This document shows, one piece after another, positions 1 through 8,859 of a stretch of 64,000 bases of DNA. The stretch comes from Modestobacter lapidis (GTDB lineage Bacteria > Actinomycetota > Actinomycetes > Mycobacteriales > Geodermatophilaceae). Position numbers and translations under genes: made by a program. Positions within the stretch are counted from its first letter, which is position 1; every line of letters starts with the position of its first letter. Location of the stretch: positions 1 to 64,000 of the forward strand of contig JABAKE010000012.1 of NCBI GenBank assembly GCA_019779905.1, in the 5' to 3' direction. The notes below the pieces were generated by a model that was not told the DNA's origin, searched no databases, and was given only the letters and a program-made list of their open reading frames with translations.

Positions 1-179
1 AGACACCAACGGTCAGCCGTTCCCAGAGTCAGACCACCGGTGCGGGGCTCGCCTTCAATCATCACTGCCGTTCCCGGCCGCCGCTGCCGGCTCCTGCGGT
101 CGCGCTGCTGCTCTTGCGGTCGCGCACAACAGCGCAAGACCGTCAGGACGACGGCAGGGGCGGGTCAGCGGCGCTTCCC

Positions 180-389
180 CTACCTCTGTCCCTGCCACTT
201 CATGATGCCGAGCCCGAGCGCGGCCAGGCCGATGGCGGCCAGGCAGGTCCAGGTCCAGACCCGGTCGACCCGGTCGCCGAGCAGCAGGAGCACCACCAGG
301 GCCACCGCCCACAGGGCCGCGCCGACCCGCACCACCCGCGCGGTGTCGACACGCAGCGGCGGGGGCGAGGGGCGGGTGGGCACGGGCAC
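180..389 (-). CDS. DUF2530-type small membrane protein
   Basis: A 69-residue protein with an N-terminal Pro/Arg stretch and two hydrophobic segments (about residues 24-38 and 46-61), ending WQGQR. Size and layout fit the DUF2530 family of small actinobacterial membrane proteins, whose function is unknown. It is divergent from the purine permease gene that follows, sharing a short intergenic region. The initiator is ATG and the stop is TAG. The family assignment is from memory of its characteristic length and C-terminal pattern; no role is proposed. Confidence 0.7.
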   Translation of the reverse strand: MPVPTRPSPPPLRVDTARVVRVGAALWAVALVVLLLLGDRVDRVWTWTCLAAIGLAALGLGIMKWQGQR

Positions 390-551
390 GCGTCGAGACT
401 AGGACGGCGGAACGGGCCCCGGCGTCCGGGCGTGCCGCCGCCCGTCGGGGATGTGGCACGCTGTCGCCGCTCGATGCCGTCTGCGACGCGGGGGCCCGGA
501 GTGCCCTGCGCACCGCGGCGCGCCCGCCTGCTGTCCCCGGGAGTCCACCCC

Positions 552-2123
552 ATGCCCGACAAGTCCCGCCCCAGCGCCCGCAAGCCCTCCGGTGGCCGGG
601 GCGGTTCCTCCGCGGCCGGCCGGGAGGGGGCGGCCGCCGGCACCGCGACGGCCGGCACCCCGGACGAGGTGCAGGGCTCCCCGCGGCGCAGCCCCGGGCC
701 CACGATCAGGCCGAAGAACGGCATGGACCGCTACTTCGAGATCACCGCGCGCCGCTCGACCGTCGGCCGGGAGGTGCGCGGTGGGCTGACCACCTTCTTC
801 ACGATGGCCTACATCGTGGTGCTGAACCCGATCATCCTGTCCGGCGCGGACATCAACGGGAACACGCTGTCCTTCGGGTCGGTCGCCGCGGTCACCGCGC
901 TGGTGGCCGGCCTGCTGACCATCGCCATGGGCGTGATCGGCCGCTATCCCTTCGCGCTGGCCACCGGGCTGGGCATCAACGCGATCGTCGCCGTCTTCGC
1001 CGCCACCCAGCTCTCCTGGCCGGAGATCATGGGCCTGGTCGTGCTCGAGGGCCTGCTGATCACGGTGCTGGTGCTCACCGGCTTCCGGCGGGCGGTCTTC
1101 GAGGCCATCCCGCCCCAGCTGAAGACGTCGATCGCGGTGGGCATCGGCTTCTTCCTCACCATCATCGGGCTCGCCGACGCCGGCGTGATCCGGCCGGGCA
1201 CCCCGCTGATCAGCTTCGGGGTCAACGGCCAGCTGGCCGGCTGGCCGCTGCTCACCTTCGTCGTCGGCCTGCTCGTGACCAGCGTGCTCGTCGTCCGCAA
1301 GGTCCGCGGCGGGCTGCTCATCGGCATCGTCGTCACCACGGTGTTCGCGATCGTCGTCGAGGCGATCGCCCAGGTCGGCCCGCGGATCGGTGCCGACGGC
1401 GCCGAGGCCAACCCGCGGGGGTGGGCACTGCAGGTGCCCTCGTGGCCGGACTCCTGGGTCGGCGTCCCCGACCTGTCGATCATCGGGAACTTCTCGCTCT
1501 TCGGCGGTTTCGAGCGGATCGGCGTCCTCGCGGCGATCCTCATCGTCTTCTCCATCATGATCGCCGACTTCTTCGACACGGTCGGCACCGTCACCGCCGT
1601 GGGCGCCGAGGCCGGCCTGCTCGACGAGAAGCGCAACCTGCCGCGCTCCCAGCCGGTGCTGCTGGTGGACTCGCTGGCGGCCGCGGCCGGTGGCGCGGCC
1701 AGCGTCTCGTCGAACACCACCTACATCGAGAGCGCCTCCGGTGTCGCCGACGGTGCCCGCACGGGTCTGGCCAGCGTCGTCACCGGTGCGCTGTTCCTGG
1801 CCGCGGCCTTCTTCACGCCGCTGGTGGCGGTCGTGCCCTCCGAGGCCGCCGCCCCGGTGCTGGTCATCGTGGGCGCGCTGCTGATCAGTCAGATCCGCGA
1901 CCTCGAGTGGGGCGACCTGTCGCTGGTCATCCCGGCCTTCCTGACCATCGCGTTGATGCCGTTCACCTACTCGATCACCAACGGCATCGGCGCCGGCGTG
2001 ATCGCGTTCGTGCTGCTGCGGGTCGCGGTCGGGCGGAGCAGGGACGTGCACCCCCTGATGTGGGTGGTGGCCGCCGTCTTCGTCGTCTACTTCGCCCTCG
2101 AACCGCTGCAGCAGCTCTTCTGA
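552..2123 (+). CDS. NCS2-family (AzgA-type) purine permease
   Basis: Predicted integral membrane nucleobase:cation symporter for hypoxanthine/guanine-type purines. The core from residue 58 (MDRYFEITARR) onward has about a dozen hydrophobic segments and AzgA-group motifs: LTTFFTMAYIVVLNP, GLGINA, ADFFDTVGT, and SSNTTYIESASGVADGARTG in the region that binds substrate in homologues. The first 57 residues are a Gly/Ala/Pro-rich, probably disordered extension; an alternative ATG at 723 removes it and gives the usual family length (466 aa), so the start is uncertain. A duplicated hairpin follows the stop directly. Purine specificity is inferred from the family. Confidence 0.85.
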   Translation: MPDKSRPSARKPSGGRGGSSAAGREGAAAGTATAGTPDEVQGSPRRSPGPTIRPKNGMDRYFEITARRSTVGREVRGGLTTFFTMAYIVVLNPIILSGADINGNTLSFGSVAAVTALVAGLLTIAMGVIGRYPFALATGLGINAIVAVFAATQLSWPEIMGLVVLEGLLITVLVLTGFRRAVFEAIPPQLKTSIAVGIGFFLTIIGLADAGVIRPGTPLISFGVNGQLAGWPLLTFVVGLLVTSVLVVRKVRGGLLIGIVVTTVFAIVVEAIAQVGPRIGADGAEANPRGWALQVPSWPDSWVGVPDLSIIGNFSLFGGFERIGVLAAILIVFSIMIADFFDTVGTVTAVGAEAGLLDEKRNLPRSQPVLLVDSLAAAAGGAASVSSNTTYIESASGVADGARTGLASVVTGALFLAAAFFTPLVAVVPSEAAAPVLVIVGALLISQIRDLEWGDLSLVIPAFLTIALMPFTYSITNGIGAGVIAFVLLRVAVGRSRDVHPLMWVVAAVFVVYFALEPLQQLF

Positions 2124-2237
2124 GTAAGGACCCCCCTTCCCCCCACCCCTCGCAGGCTCGGGGCGGGACCCTGAAGGGGGGCCTGACCTTCCCCGCACCC
2201 CTCGCAGGCTCGGGGCGGGACCCTGAAGGGGGGCCGA
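2124..2237 (+). terminator. Duplicated stop-abutting hairpin terminator
   Basis: Directly after the permease TGA the sequence runs GTAAGGACCCCCC, then a C-rich arm, a core reading CCTCGCAGGCTCGGGGCGGG, then CCCTGAAGGGGGGCC. Most of the unit is then repeated (from about 2188), so two arms and two cores lie in tandem. It is the same element family as those after other genes here (6174, 14403, 24841, 32504, 33987, 36518). Confidence 0.75.
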
Positions 2238-2264
2238 GTCATTAGGCAGGCTTCGGTTCTCGGA

Positions 2265-2270
2265 TAGGGT
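2265..2270 (+). promoter_or_regulatory. TANNNT -10 box for leaderless MarR gene
   Basis: TAGGGT lies 7 nt before the GTG at 2278, placing the expected transcription start at or next to the start codon. No Shine-Dalgarno sequence is visible. Confidence 0.5.
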
Positions 2271-2277
2271 TACCACC

Positions 2278-2712
2278 GTGCCTCGGACGACGCTGGACAC
2301 CGCAGCGCTCGCCCACGACCTGCGACTGGCGGTCATGCGGTTCTCCCGACGGCTGCGCAACCAGCGCGTGGACACCTCGGTCACGCTCACGCACCTGGCC
2401 GCGCTGTCCACGCTGCAGCGGCAGGGCCCGATGAGCCCCGGCGAGCTGGCCGCCCACGAGCGGGTGCAGCCGCCGTCGATGACCCGGGTCGTGGTGGCGC
2501 TGGAGGCCAAGGGGCTGGTCACCCGGACGCCGCACCCCACCGACGGCCGCCAGGTGGTCATCGATCTCACCCCGGCCGCCGAGGCGATGCTCGGTGACGA
2601 GATCCGTGCCCGGGAGGCGTGGCTGTCCGGGCGGCTCCAGCAGCTCAGCGCCGAGGAGCGGGCCGTGCTGCGCGAGGCGGCGACGATCATGGACAAGCTC
2701 GCCAGTGGGTGA
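2278..2712 (+). CDS. MarR-family transcriptional regulator
   Basis: A 144-residue winged-helix protein. Residues about 45-110 carry the MarR DNA-binding core: GPMSPGELAAHERVQPPSMTR as the recognition region, then a wing with LVTRTPHPTDGRQVVIDLT. Helical N- and C-termini would form the dimer interface. The GTG start is preceded by a TANNNT box with no room for an RBS. Its TGA overlaps the GTG of the following MFS exporter (GTGA), so the two are translationally coupled; a MarR/MFS pair usually means the regulator controls an efflux pump in response to its substrate. The substrate is unknown. Confidence 0.9.
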   Translation: MPRTTLDTAALAHDLRLAVMRFSRRLRNQRVDTSVTLTHLAALSTLQRQGPMSPGELAAHERVQPPSMTRVVVALEAKGLVTRTPHPTDGRQVVIDLTPAAEAMLGDEIRAREAWLSGRLQQLSAEERAVLREAATIMDKLASG

Positions 2713-4106
2713 CGCAGACGCCTGACGCAGACGCAACCAGGCGGACGTCGATGTTCGCCGCTCTCGGCGTGCGCAACTTCCGGCTGTACGCATCGGCCAA
2801 CCTGGTCAGCCTGACCGGTACGTGGATGCAGCGCATCGGCCAGGACTGGCTGGTGCTGCAGCTCTCCGGGGGCAGCGGCATCGCGCTGGGCGTCACGACC
2901 GCCCTGCAGTTCGCCCCGACCCTGCTGTTCAGCTTCTACGGCGGGGTGCTCGCCGACCGCTACGACAAGCGCCGGGTCCTCGTCGGCACCCAGGCGCTGA
3001 TGGGCGCGCTCGCCCTGGGCCTCGGGCTGCTGGTGGCCACCGACGCCGTCATCCTCTGGCACGTCTACCTGCTCGCCGCAGCCCTGGGCGTGGCGTCGTC
3101 GCTGGACCTGCCGGTGCGCCAGTCGTTCGTGTCGGAGATGGTCGGCCCCGAACGGCTGGCCAACGCGGTGAGCCTGAACTCCACCGTCTTCAACGGCGCC
3201 CGGCTGGTCGGCCCGGCGGTCGCCGGCGCGCTCATCGGGTTGGCCGGGGGCGACACCGCGCCGGCGTTCCTGATCAACGCCGCGAGCTTCGTCGTCACCA
3301 TCGGCGCGCTGCTGGCCATGCGGGTCGGCGAGCTGCGCCGCAGCCCCCCGGTGGCCCGGGCGCGCGGGCAGCTGCGGGAGGCCCTGGGGTACGCCCGGGG
3401 CCGCCCCGACCTGCTGCTGGCCATGTCGCTGGCCTTCGTGGCCGGCACCTTCGGGTTCAACACCCAGATCACCATCGCCTTGATGGCCCGCGAGGAGTTC
3501 GGGCTCGGCGCGACCGCCTTCGGGTTCCTGTCGACCTGCTACGCCGTCGGCTCGCTGTCCGGGGCGCTGCTGTCGGCCCGCCGCAGCGCCCGGCCGCTGC
3601 AGCGGTTCCTCGTCGTCGCCGCGGCCGCCTTCGGCGTGCTGCTGGTGATCGCGGGCCTGATGCCGAACGAGACGTCCTTCGCCGTCCTGCTGGTGCCCAC
3701 CGGGGCCGCCGCGCTGATGTTCAGCGTGGCCTGCAACAGCTTCGTCCAGCTCGGCGTCGAGCCGCACATGCGCGGCCGGATCCTGGCGCTCTACTTCATG
3801 TGCTTCATGGGCGGGACACCGGCGGGTGCCCCGCTGATCGGCTGGGTGTCCGAGCACCTGGGTGCCCGCTGGGGGTTCATCGCCGGCGGCCTGGTCTGCG
3901 TGCTCGCCTCCGTCGTCGCCGGCGCGTTGCTGGCCCGCGGCCGGCGGGTGCGGCTCGAGGTGCACCTGACTCCGCCCCGTGCGCACCTGCGCGTCGCCGC
4001 GCCGCGCCCGCCGGCGGCGGTCGCCGGGCTCGTGGCGGCGGCCGACGGCGAGGCGCCGGGTGCGCAGTCGGCGGGAGCGCCCCCGCCCGGCGCCACCCCG
4101 CGCTGA
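2709..4106 (+). CDS. MFS transporter, EntS-like (MFS_3) exporter
   Basis: A 465-residue major facilitator protein with about 12 predicted membrane segments, starting at a GTG that overlaps the MarR stop. An upstream in-frame start would lie inside marR, so the coupled GTG is preferred. Visible family features include MFAALGVRNFRLY before TM1, the loop 2-3 motif GVLADRYDKRRVLV, and the NAVSLNS/NGARLVGPAVAG segment typical of enterobactin-exporter-like MFS_3 proteins. The last ~45 residues are Pro/Ala/Gly-rich and probably cytoplasmic. Likely exports a small molecule sensed by the adjacent MarR; the substrate cannot be read from the sequence. Confidence 0.88.
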   Translation: MTQTPDADATRRTSMFAALGVRNFRLYASANLVSLTGTWMQRIGQDWLVLQLSGGSGIALGVTTALQFAPTLLFSFYGGVLADRYDKRRVLVGTQALMGALALGLGLLVATDAVILWHVYLLAAALGVASSLDLPVRQSFVSEMVGPERLANAVSLNSTVFNGARLVGPAVAGALIGLAGGDTAPAFLINAASFVVTIGALLAMRVGELRRSPPVARARGQLREALGYARGRPDLLLAMSLAFVAGTFGFNTQITIALMAREEFGLGATAFGFLSTCYAVGSLSGALLSARRSARPLQRFLVVAAAAFGVLLVIAGLMPNETSFAVLLVPTGAAALMFSVACNSFVQLGVEPHMRGRILALYFMCFMGGTPAGAPLIGWVSEHLGARWGFIAGGLVCVLASVVAGALLARGRRVRLEVHLTPPRAHLRVAAPRPPAAVAGLVAAADGEAPGAQSAGAPPPGATPR

Positions 4107-4171
4107 CCGCCGCAGGCGCCGGGGCCACCAGCCAGGACCAAGGACCGTTGCCCCGGCCGGGGCGGCCGACG

Positions 4172-4177
4172 TAGCGT
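4172..4177 (+). promoter_or_regulatory. TANNNT -10 box upstream of 4184
   Basis: TAGCGT sits 6 nt before the GTG at 4184, the spacing expected for a leaderless transcript. Confidence 0.5.
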
Positions 4178-4183
4178 TCCTCC

Positions 4184-4636
4184 GTGCCCGCGGACGGGAG
4201 CCCAGCCGACGTCGTCGGGCCCCTGCTCGACCTCGGCGCGGTGACCGCGATGCTGGTCGGCGGGTTCCTACTGCTCGGGCTCGTCTACCGCGCGTTCACC
4301 GGCCAGCTCCAGGCCGACCGGCGGGCGGCCCGCCGGGCGCGCGGCCGGGCCGCGGCCGGCGTCGAGCCGCCGCCCCCACCCGGCCCGCACCGGCCCGTCG
4401 AACTGGTCGCCGCGGACCTCCGCCGGCTCGCGCACCAACTCGCGGTCGTGCCCAGCGGCACCCCCGTCGCCCGCCGGCGCGGGCTGCTGGCCGCCTACGA
4501 CGACGTGCTCGTCGAGGCAGCCGCCATCCTCCAGGTGCCGAACGGCCTGACCACGGTGCCCGCCGCGTCCCGTGAGGTGGAGCGGCTCCAGCTGGTCGCC
4601 GCGCTGGAGGCCGCCGGCCTCGTGGTGTCCGGCTGA
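4184..4636 (+). CDS. Membrane-anchored hypothetical protein
   Basis: A 150-residue protein I do not recognise. It has one membrane segment near residues 17-34 (LGAVTAMLVGGFLLLGLVY), an Arg/Ala-rich stretch, a Pro-rich linker (VEPPPPPGPHRP), and a helical C-terminal domain of about 80 residues (ELVAADLRRLAHQL ... ASREVERLQLVAALEAAGLVVSG). The GTG start has a TANNNT box 6 nt upstream. The TGA overlaps a CTG that is the only plausible start of the next gene, suggesting co-translation with the RNA phosphodiesterase. Function unknown. Confidence 0.75.
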   Translation: MPADGSPADVVGPLLDLGAVTAMLVGGFLLLGLVYRAFTGQLQADRRAARRARGRAAAGVEPPPPPGPHRPVELVAADLRRLAHQLAVVPSGTPVARRRGLLAAYDDVLVEAAAILQVPNGLTTVPAASREVERLQLVAALEAAGLVVSG

Positions 4637-5229
4637 GCTCCGGCACCCGGCCGGCACGGCCGGCCACCGAGGCGGGGTCGGGGCGGCTCTTCCTGGCCGT
4701 CGACCCGCCGCCCGCCGCGGTCGCCGACCTCACCCGCGCCCTGGTACCGCTCCGGGACGCCCCGGGCGCGCCGCGCTGGACGCCGCCGGAGCGCTGGCAC
4801 GTGACCCTGCAGTTCCTCGGCGAGGTCCCGGCGGCGGCGGTGGGACCGTTGCGGGAAGCGGCCGCGCCGGCCGTGGCCGCGGCCCCGCCGATGTCGCTGC
4901 AGGTGTCCGGGGCGGGCACGTTCGGCGCGCGACGCCGTCCCGCTGTGTGCTGGGCGGGGCTGGCCGGCGACGTCGTCCCGCTGACCTCGCTCGCCGACCG
5001 GCTCGGCGCCGCCGCCCGGACGGTCCGGCTTCCGGTCGAGGATCGGCCGTTCCGGGCGCACCTGACGCTGGGCCGCTGGCCGACCGGGCGCCCGGCCGAC
5101 GCCACCCTGGCCGACCGGCTGGCCGGCTACCGCGGACCGGTCTGGCCGGTGGCCGAGGTGGTGCTGTGGCGCAGCCACCTGGGCCCGGTGCCGCGGTACG
5201 AGCGGCTGGCGGCCTGGCCGGTCGGCTGA
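4633..5229 (+). CDS. thpR: RNA 2',3'-cyclic phosphodiesterase (2'-5' RNA ligase family), CTG start
   Basis: Belongs to the 2H phosphoesterase superfamily, which opens 2',3'-cyclic phosphates on RNA ends. Both catalytic HxT motifs are present: H56-V-T58 in WHVTLQFLGEV and H143-L-T145 in RAHLTLGRW. The N-terminal strand GRLFLAVDPP starts at codon 17. The open frame begins after a stop at 4573-4575 and holds no ATG, GTG or TTG before the GTG at 4801, which lies inside the first HxT motif and cannot be the start. The CTG at 4633 overlaps the upstream TGA as CTGA and gives 198 aa, close to family length. No strong SD is seen. Confidence 0.85.
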   Translation: MSSGTRPARPATEAGSGRLFLAVDPPPAAVADLTRALVPLRDAPGAPRWTPPERWHVTLQFLGEVPAAAVGPLREAAAPAVAAAPPMSLQVSGAGTFGARRRPAVCWAGLAGDVVPLTSLADRLGAAARTVRLPVEDRPFRAHLTLGRWPTGRPADATLADRLAGYRGPVWPVAEVVLWRSHLGPVPRYERLAAWPVG

Positions 5230-5272
5230 GCGAGGTGCGGCCCGCGGTGGGCGGCCTGGCACCCTGTCCTGC

Positions 5273-6103
5273 GTGCCGCAGACCCACCGCGCCGACCAGC
5301 AGTCCGCCTTCGACGTCGCCACCGCCGTCGACCGGGGGGAGGGCGGTGTGCTGACCGCCGTCCTGGACCCCGGCTGGGGCGTCGGCGGTGGCGTGCTCAA
5401 CGGCGGCTACCTGCTCGCGGTCGCCGCCCGGGCGGCGGTGCTGGACTCGCCGCACCCGCACCCGGTGGCGCTGTCGGCCAACTACCTCCGCGCGCCGGTG
5501 GCGGGCCCCGCGCAGCTGACCGTCACCCCCGGCCCGGCCGGCCGGACGCTCGCCTCCGCGGCGATCGTGCTCGCCGACGGCGGCGGTCCGGCGGTGACCG
5601 TCCAGGCGACCACGGCCACGCTGGGCGCCGAGCCGGCCGACGTCGCCGTCCCGGTGCCCGCGGCCACGCCCGTGGAGCAGTGCCCCTCGATCGCGGAGCA
5701 CGCCCACCTGGCCCCGGCCGGGGTGTCGGTGCCCGGGCTGAGCGAGCGGGTCGAGACCCGGATCGACCCGCTCACCGCCGGCTGGGCGCTGGGCCGGCCC
5801 GGCGGGGAGCCGGTGATCCGGGCCTGGATGCGCTTCGCCGACGGGCGGCAGCCCGACCCGCTCGCCCTGGTCACCTTCGCCGATGCGCTGCCGCCGACCA
5901 GCTGGGCGCTGGGCCGGTTCGGCTGGGCGCCGACCGTGCAGCTGCAGGTGCTGGTGCGCGCCGTCCCGGCGCCGGGCTGGTGCCTGGTCGAGGCGCGGGC
6001 CGGGGAGATCGCCGGCGGCTGGCTCGACGAGGACTACCGGATCTGGGACTCCACCGGCCGGCTGGTCGCACAGAGCCGCCAACTGGCCCGCGCCCCCCGC
6101 TGA
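5273..6103 (+). CDS. Acyl-CoA thioesterase family protein (double hot-dog)
   Basis: A 276-residue protein with the layout of TesB-like thioesterases: an N-terminal hot-dog with GWGVGGGVLNGGYLLAVAARAAV (the NGGY helix start) and LSANYLRAPVAGPAQLTV, and a C-terminal hot-dog with RAWMRFADGRQPDPLALVTFADALPP and WLDEDYRIWDSTGRLVAQSRQLA. Such proteins hydrolyse acyl-CoA esters; the chain-length preference is not visible. The GTG start at 5273 follows the thpR stop by 43 nt. It converges on the ABC permease gene across a shared hairpin. Confidence 0.82.
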   Translation: MPQTHRADQQSAFDVATAVDRGEGGVLTAVLDPGWGVGGGVLNGGYLLAVAARAAVLDSPHPHPVALSANYLRAPVAGPAQLTVTPGPAGRTLASAAIVLADGGGPAVTVQATTATLGAEPADVAVPVPAATPVEQCPSIAEHAHLAPAGVSVPGLSERVETRIDPLTAGWALGRPGGEPVIRAWMRFADGRQPDPLALVTFADALPPTSWALGRFGWAPTVQLQVLVRAVPAPGWCLVEARAGEIAGGWLDEDYRIWDSTGRLVAQSRQLARAPR

Positions 6104-6173
6104 CGGGGTGGAACGGCCGTCGTGCAGGGGCCCGGGCCGAGCGGAGCGAGGTCCGGGGGGCACGACGGTCCTT
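6104..6173. terminator. Bidirectional terminator between convergent genes
   Basis: Inverted repeat CCGTCGTGC (about 6117-6125) and GCACGACGG (6160-6168). On the minus strand it follows the permease TGA as AAGGACC, with a CCTCGCTCCGCTCGG core, matching the stop-abutting hairpin family of this window. Confidence 0.7.
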
Positions 6174-8837
6174 TCACTCGCGGAGCACCGTCGCCGGGTC
6201 CGCCCGGTCGGCGGCCCGCTGCGCGTACAGCGCCGCCAGCGCCGGGACGAGCACGGTGACGGCGGCGGTCGTCCCGATCGCCGCCCACGGGACGTCGAGC
6301 AGCGGGGTGGGCGGGCGGAGCAGGTCGACGTCCAGCCGCCGGTACACCAGCGCCACCGCGGCCGCGGCGATCGCCGCCCCCAGCGCCAGACCGGTGACGG
6401 CGACGCCGCCCAGCTCGACCAGCAGTGACCGCAGGTGCGTGCCGCGGCCGAGCCCCAGGCGCCGGGCCATCACGTAGCCCGTGACCCGGGTGCGCGAGCG
6501 GGCCTCCAGGTGCAGCAGCAGCCCGCCGACGGCGATGACGCCGACGAAGACGGCCAGCGCGGACAGGTACCCGAAGGTCCACGTGAGGCCCAGGAAGTTG
6601 GCGGTCTGCTGGACGTCGGCCGGCTCCAGGTCCCGGCTCCGCACTCCACCGGCGTCGACCAGGGCGTCCACGGCCGGGCCGAGCTCCCCGTCGGTCCACA
6701 CCTCGGCGACCCGCCCGGCGCCGGCGCTGCGCTCGACCTCCGGCAGCCGGCCCGCGGCGACCAGGACCACCGGGTCGGCGGTGCGGCGGCCCGGCAGCAC
6801 CCGGGCCCCGGCGACCACCTCGGCGGCGACCGGTGCCCGGCCCAGCCGCAGGCCGGGGTCGCCCGGGGGGAGCCCGGCGGCGACGACCGGCACCCGGCCG
6901 TCGATCTCCGGGCCGGTCAGCGCCGCCAGCAGCTCGGGCAGCGGCACGTCGGCGAAGGACTCGTCCCAGAAAGCGGTCGAGGCGAAGTCCGCGGGGTCGA
7001 CGGCGAGCACCTGGACGTCGCGCCGGCCCCGACCGTCGCCCTCGCCGGCGGCCGCGGCCACGCTCCCGTCGTAGCGGACGACGAGGGTGCCCACGTCGTC
7101 GATCGCCGGGGTGGGGGCGAACCGGGAGACGGAGACGACCGCCCGGGTGGCGCCGATCTGCACCCCGACCTTGGCATCCAGGGTGGTCTGCGAAGTGGCG
7201 GTCAGCGTCGCGGTGTAACCGAGGACGGCGACCGGCAGGGTCACCGCGGCCAGCAGTGTGGCCGTGGCCAGCCGGGCGGCGGCCAGCCGGTTCACCGCCA
7301 GGAACACCGCCGGACCGCGGTGCCCGGCCCAGCGGCGCAGCCGGGGGAGCAGAGCGGTGAGCAGCCGGGCCAGCAGCACCGCGGCACCGGCGACGGCCAG
7401 CAGTGGGAAGGCGACCAGCAGTCCGTTGACCTGCGCCACCCCGCCGTCGCTGACCACGGCGTCCCGGGTCTGCAGCAGCCCCCAGCACCAGCCGGCCGCC
7501 ACCAGCAGGGCCACCTCCCACGGCACCCGGGACGGCCACCGGGGGGCCGCGCCCGGTGGGCGCTCCGCCGTTCCCTGGGCGCGCAGCCCCGCGACTCCCG
7601 CGGCGCCGGCCAGCCCGACCACGAAGGCCGCGATCCCGGCCGCCACGGCCGCTCGGGTGGCGCCGGGGTCGAGGTCGTCGGCCGGGCCCAGCCCGGCGAT
7701 CAGCAGCCGGGACGCCGCCCAGCCCAGTGCCGCCCCGGCCAGCGCCGGGACGCCGAGCTCGAGGGCGGCCTTGCCCGCCAGCGGCACCGGCCCGACCCCG
7801 CGGGCGGCCAGCAGCCGTACCTCGGCGGCCCGCCGGTCGACCCAGGCGCTGCCCGCCGCCGCCACCAGCGCCAGGGCGAGCAGCGCGCCCGCGACGGCGA
7901 CCGGCACGACCGGTCCCCGCAGCCCGGCGGCGATGAGCTCCGCCCGCCCGATCGCGTCGTCGAGCCGGCCGTTCCAGCCGCCCCCCAGGAACTCGACCCC
8001 ACCGGCGGGTGCGGGCGACCCGCGGGCGGCCCGCTCCTGGGCGGCGGCCAGGGCGCGGGCACGGGTGACCGACAGGGTGGTGGCGTCGGCCGGCACCTGC
8101 TCGGTGACCATGGCGAAGCCGGCCGCGGCCGCGAGCTGGGCGAAGGTCTCCTGGTCGGTGGCCAGCACCAGGGCGGGCGGGGGGACGTTGGCCGAGACCA
8201 GGTTCAGGTAGAGGTCGCCGTGGTCGCACCAGTAGGTGCCCGGATCGGTCTCGAACAGGTCGGTGTAGACGCCGCTGACCGCGACCCGCCGCCCGGACAC
8301 GGTGATCTCGTCGCCCACCCGGGCACCCACCGCGTCCGCGTAGCCGGCGGGCAGCCACACCCCCGGCGCGTCGAGCGAGTCGACCACCTGGACGTGCCCG
8401 GTGGCGCCGGGCCGCCAGAAGAGGGTGGCCGGCTGGGTGACCGGGGCGCCGGCCGGATCGCGGACCAGCATCCCGGCCTGGGGGTTGCCACCGGCGCCCA
8501 CGGCCCGCTGGACCTGCAGGACCCGCTCGCTGCGCCGCCCCTGCTCGGCCCAGCCGGCGCGCAGCCCGTCCAGGCCGGCGATCACCTCGGCCGGAGGCGT
8601 GCCGGGCGGCACGGCGAAGAAGCCCTGGGTCCGACCCCAGCCGGCCTCCGCGCACTGCCCGGCGAGCTGCTGCTGGAGCGCGGCCGACCGGGCCGAGGAC
8701 AGGAACAGCGGCGCCGACGCCACCGCGCAGGCGAGCACGGCGCTGGTCACCAGCACGGCGACGACGGCGGCCGGCCGGCGCAGGCCCAGCCACGGGGCCC
8801 GGGTCCACGGCGGGAGCCGCCACAGCCCGCGGGTCAC
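6174..8837 (-). CDS. FtsX-like ABC transporter permease (large)
   Basis: An 887-residue membrane protein. One TM lies near residues 24-48 (AAVVAVLVTSAVLACAVASAP), followed by a roughly 250-residue extracytoplasmic domain, a central multi-TM block, a second soluble domain, and a C-terminal FtsX core with three to four TMs (FGYLSALAVFVGVIAVGGLLL ... LVYRRLDVDLLRPP). This is the MacB/LolC-type mechanotransmission architecture with duplicated halves, usually exporting lipids or peptides or relaying signals rather than importing. GTG start. It lies 22 nt downstream of the second ATPase gene and is the last gene of a six-gene run. Substrate unknown. Confidence 0.85.
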   Translation of the reverse strand: MTRGLWRLPPWTRAPWLGLRRPAAVVAVLVTSAVLACAVASAPLFLSSARSAALQQQLAGQCAEAGWGRTQGFFAVPPGTPPAEVIAGLDGLRAGWAEQGRRSERVLQVQRAVGAGGNPQAGMLVRDPAGAPVTQPATLFWRPGATGHVQVVDSLDAPGVWLPAGYADAVGARVGDEITVSGRRVAVSGVYTDLFETDPGTYWCDHGDLYLNLVSANVPPPALVLATDQETFAQLAAAAGFAMVTEQVPADATTLSVTRARALAAAQERAARGSPAPAGGVEFLGGGWNGRLDDAIGRAELIAAGLRGPVVPVAVAGALLALALVAAAGSAWVDRRAAEVRLLAARGVGPVPLAGKAALELGVPALAGAALGWAASRLLIAGLGPADDLDPGATRAAVAAGIAAFVVGLAGAAGVAGLRAQGTAERPPGAAPRWPSRVPWEVALLVAAGWCWGLLQTRDAVVSDGGVAQVNGLLVAFPLLAVAGAAVLLARLLTALLPRLRRWAGHRGPAVFLAVNRLAAARLATATLLAAVTLPVAVLGYTATLTATSQTTLDAKVGVQIGATRAVVSVSRFAPTPAIDDVGTLVVRYDGSVAAAAGEGDGRGRRDVQVLAVDPADFASTAFWDESFADVPLPELLAALTGPEIDGRVPVVAAGLPPGDPGLRLGRAPVAAEVVAGARVLPGRRTADPVVLVAAGRLPEVERSAGAGRVAEVWTDGELGPAVDALVDAGGVRSRDLEPADVQQTANFLGLTWTFGYLSALAVFVGVIAVGGLLLHLEARSRTRVTGYVMARRLGLGRGTHLRSLLVELGGVAVTGLALGAAIAAAAVALVYRRLDVDLLRPPTPLLDVPWAAIGTTAAVTVLVPALAALYAQRAADRADPATVLRE

Positions 8838-8859
8838 TGCCCGACCCCGGACTCGCGGG

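Noticed and set aside
1-179. 3' end of an upstream gene at the window edge
   Set aside because: One frame begins DTNGQPFPESD, but it soon becomes compositionally shadow-like and I see no family; not enough to call.
399-3986. Very long minus-strand open frame (over 1,100 codons) opposite the permease, MarR and MFS genes
   Set aside because: Its translation is low-complexity (Gly/Arg/Gln/His/Asp-rich) with no motifs; the plus strand has clear families. It is a by-product of high G+C third positions.
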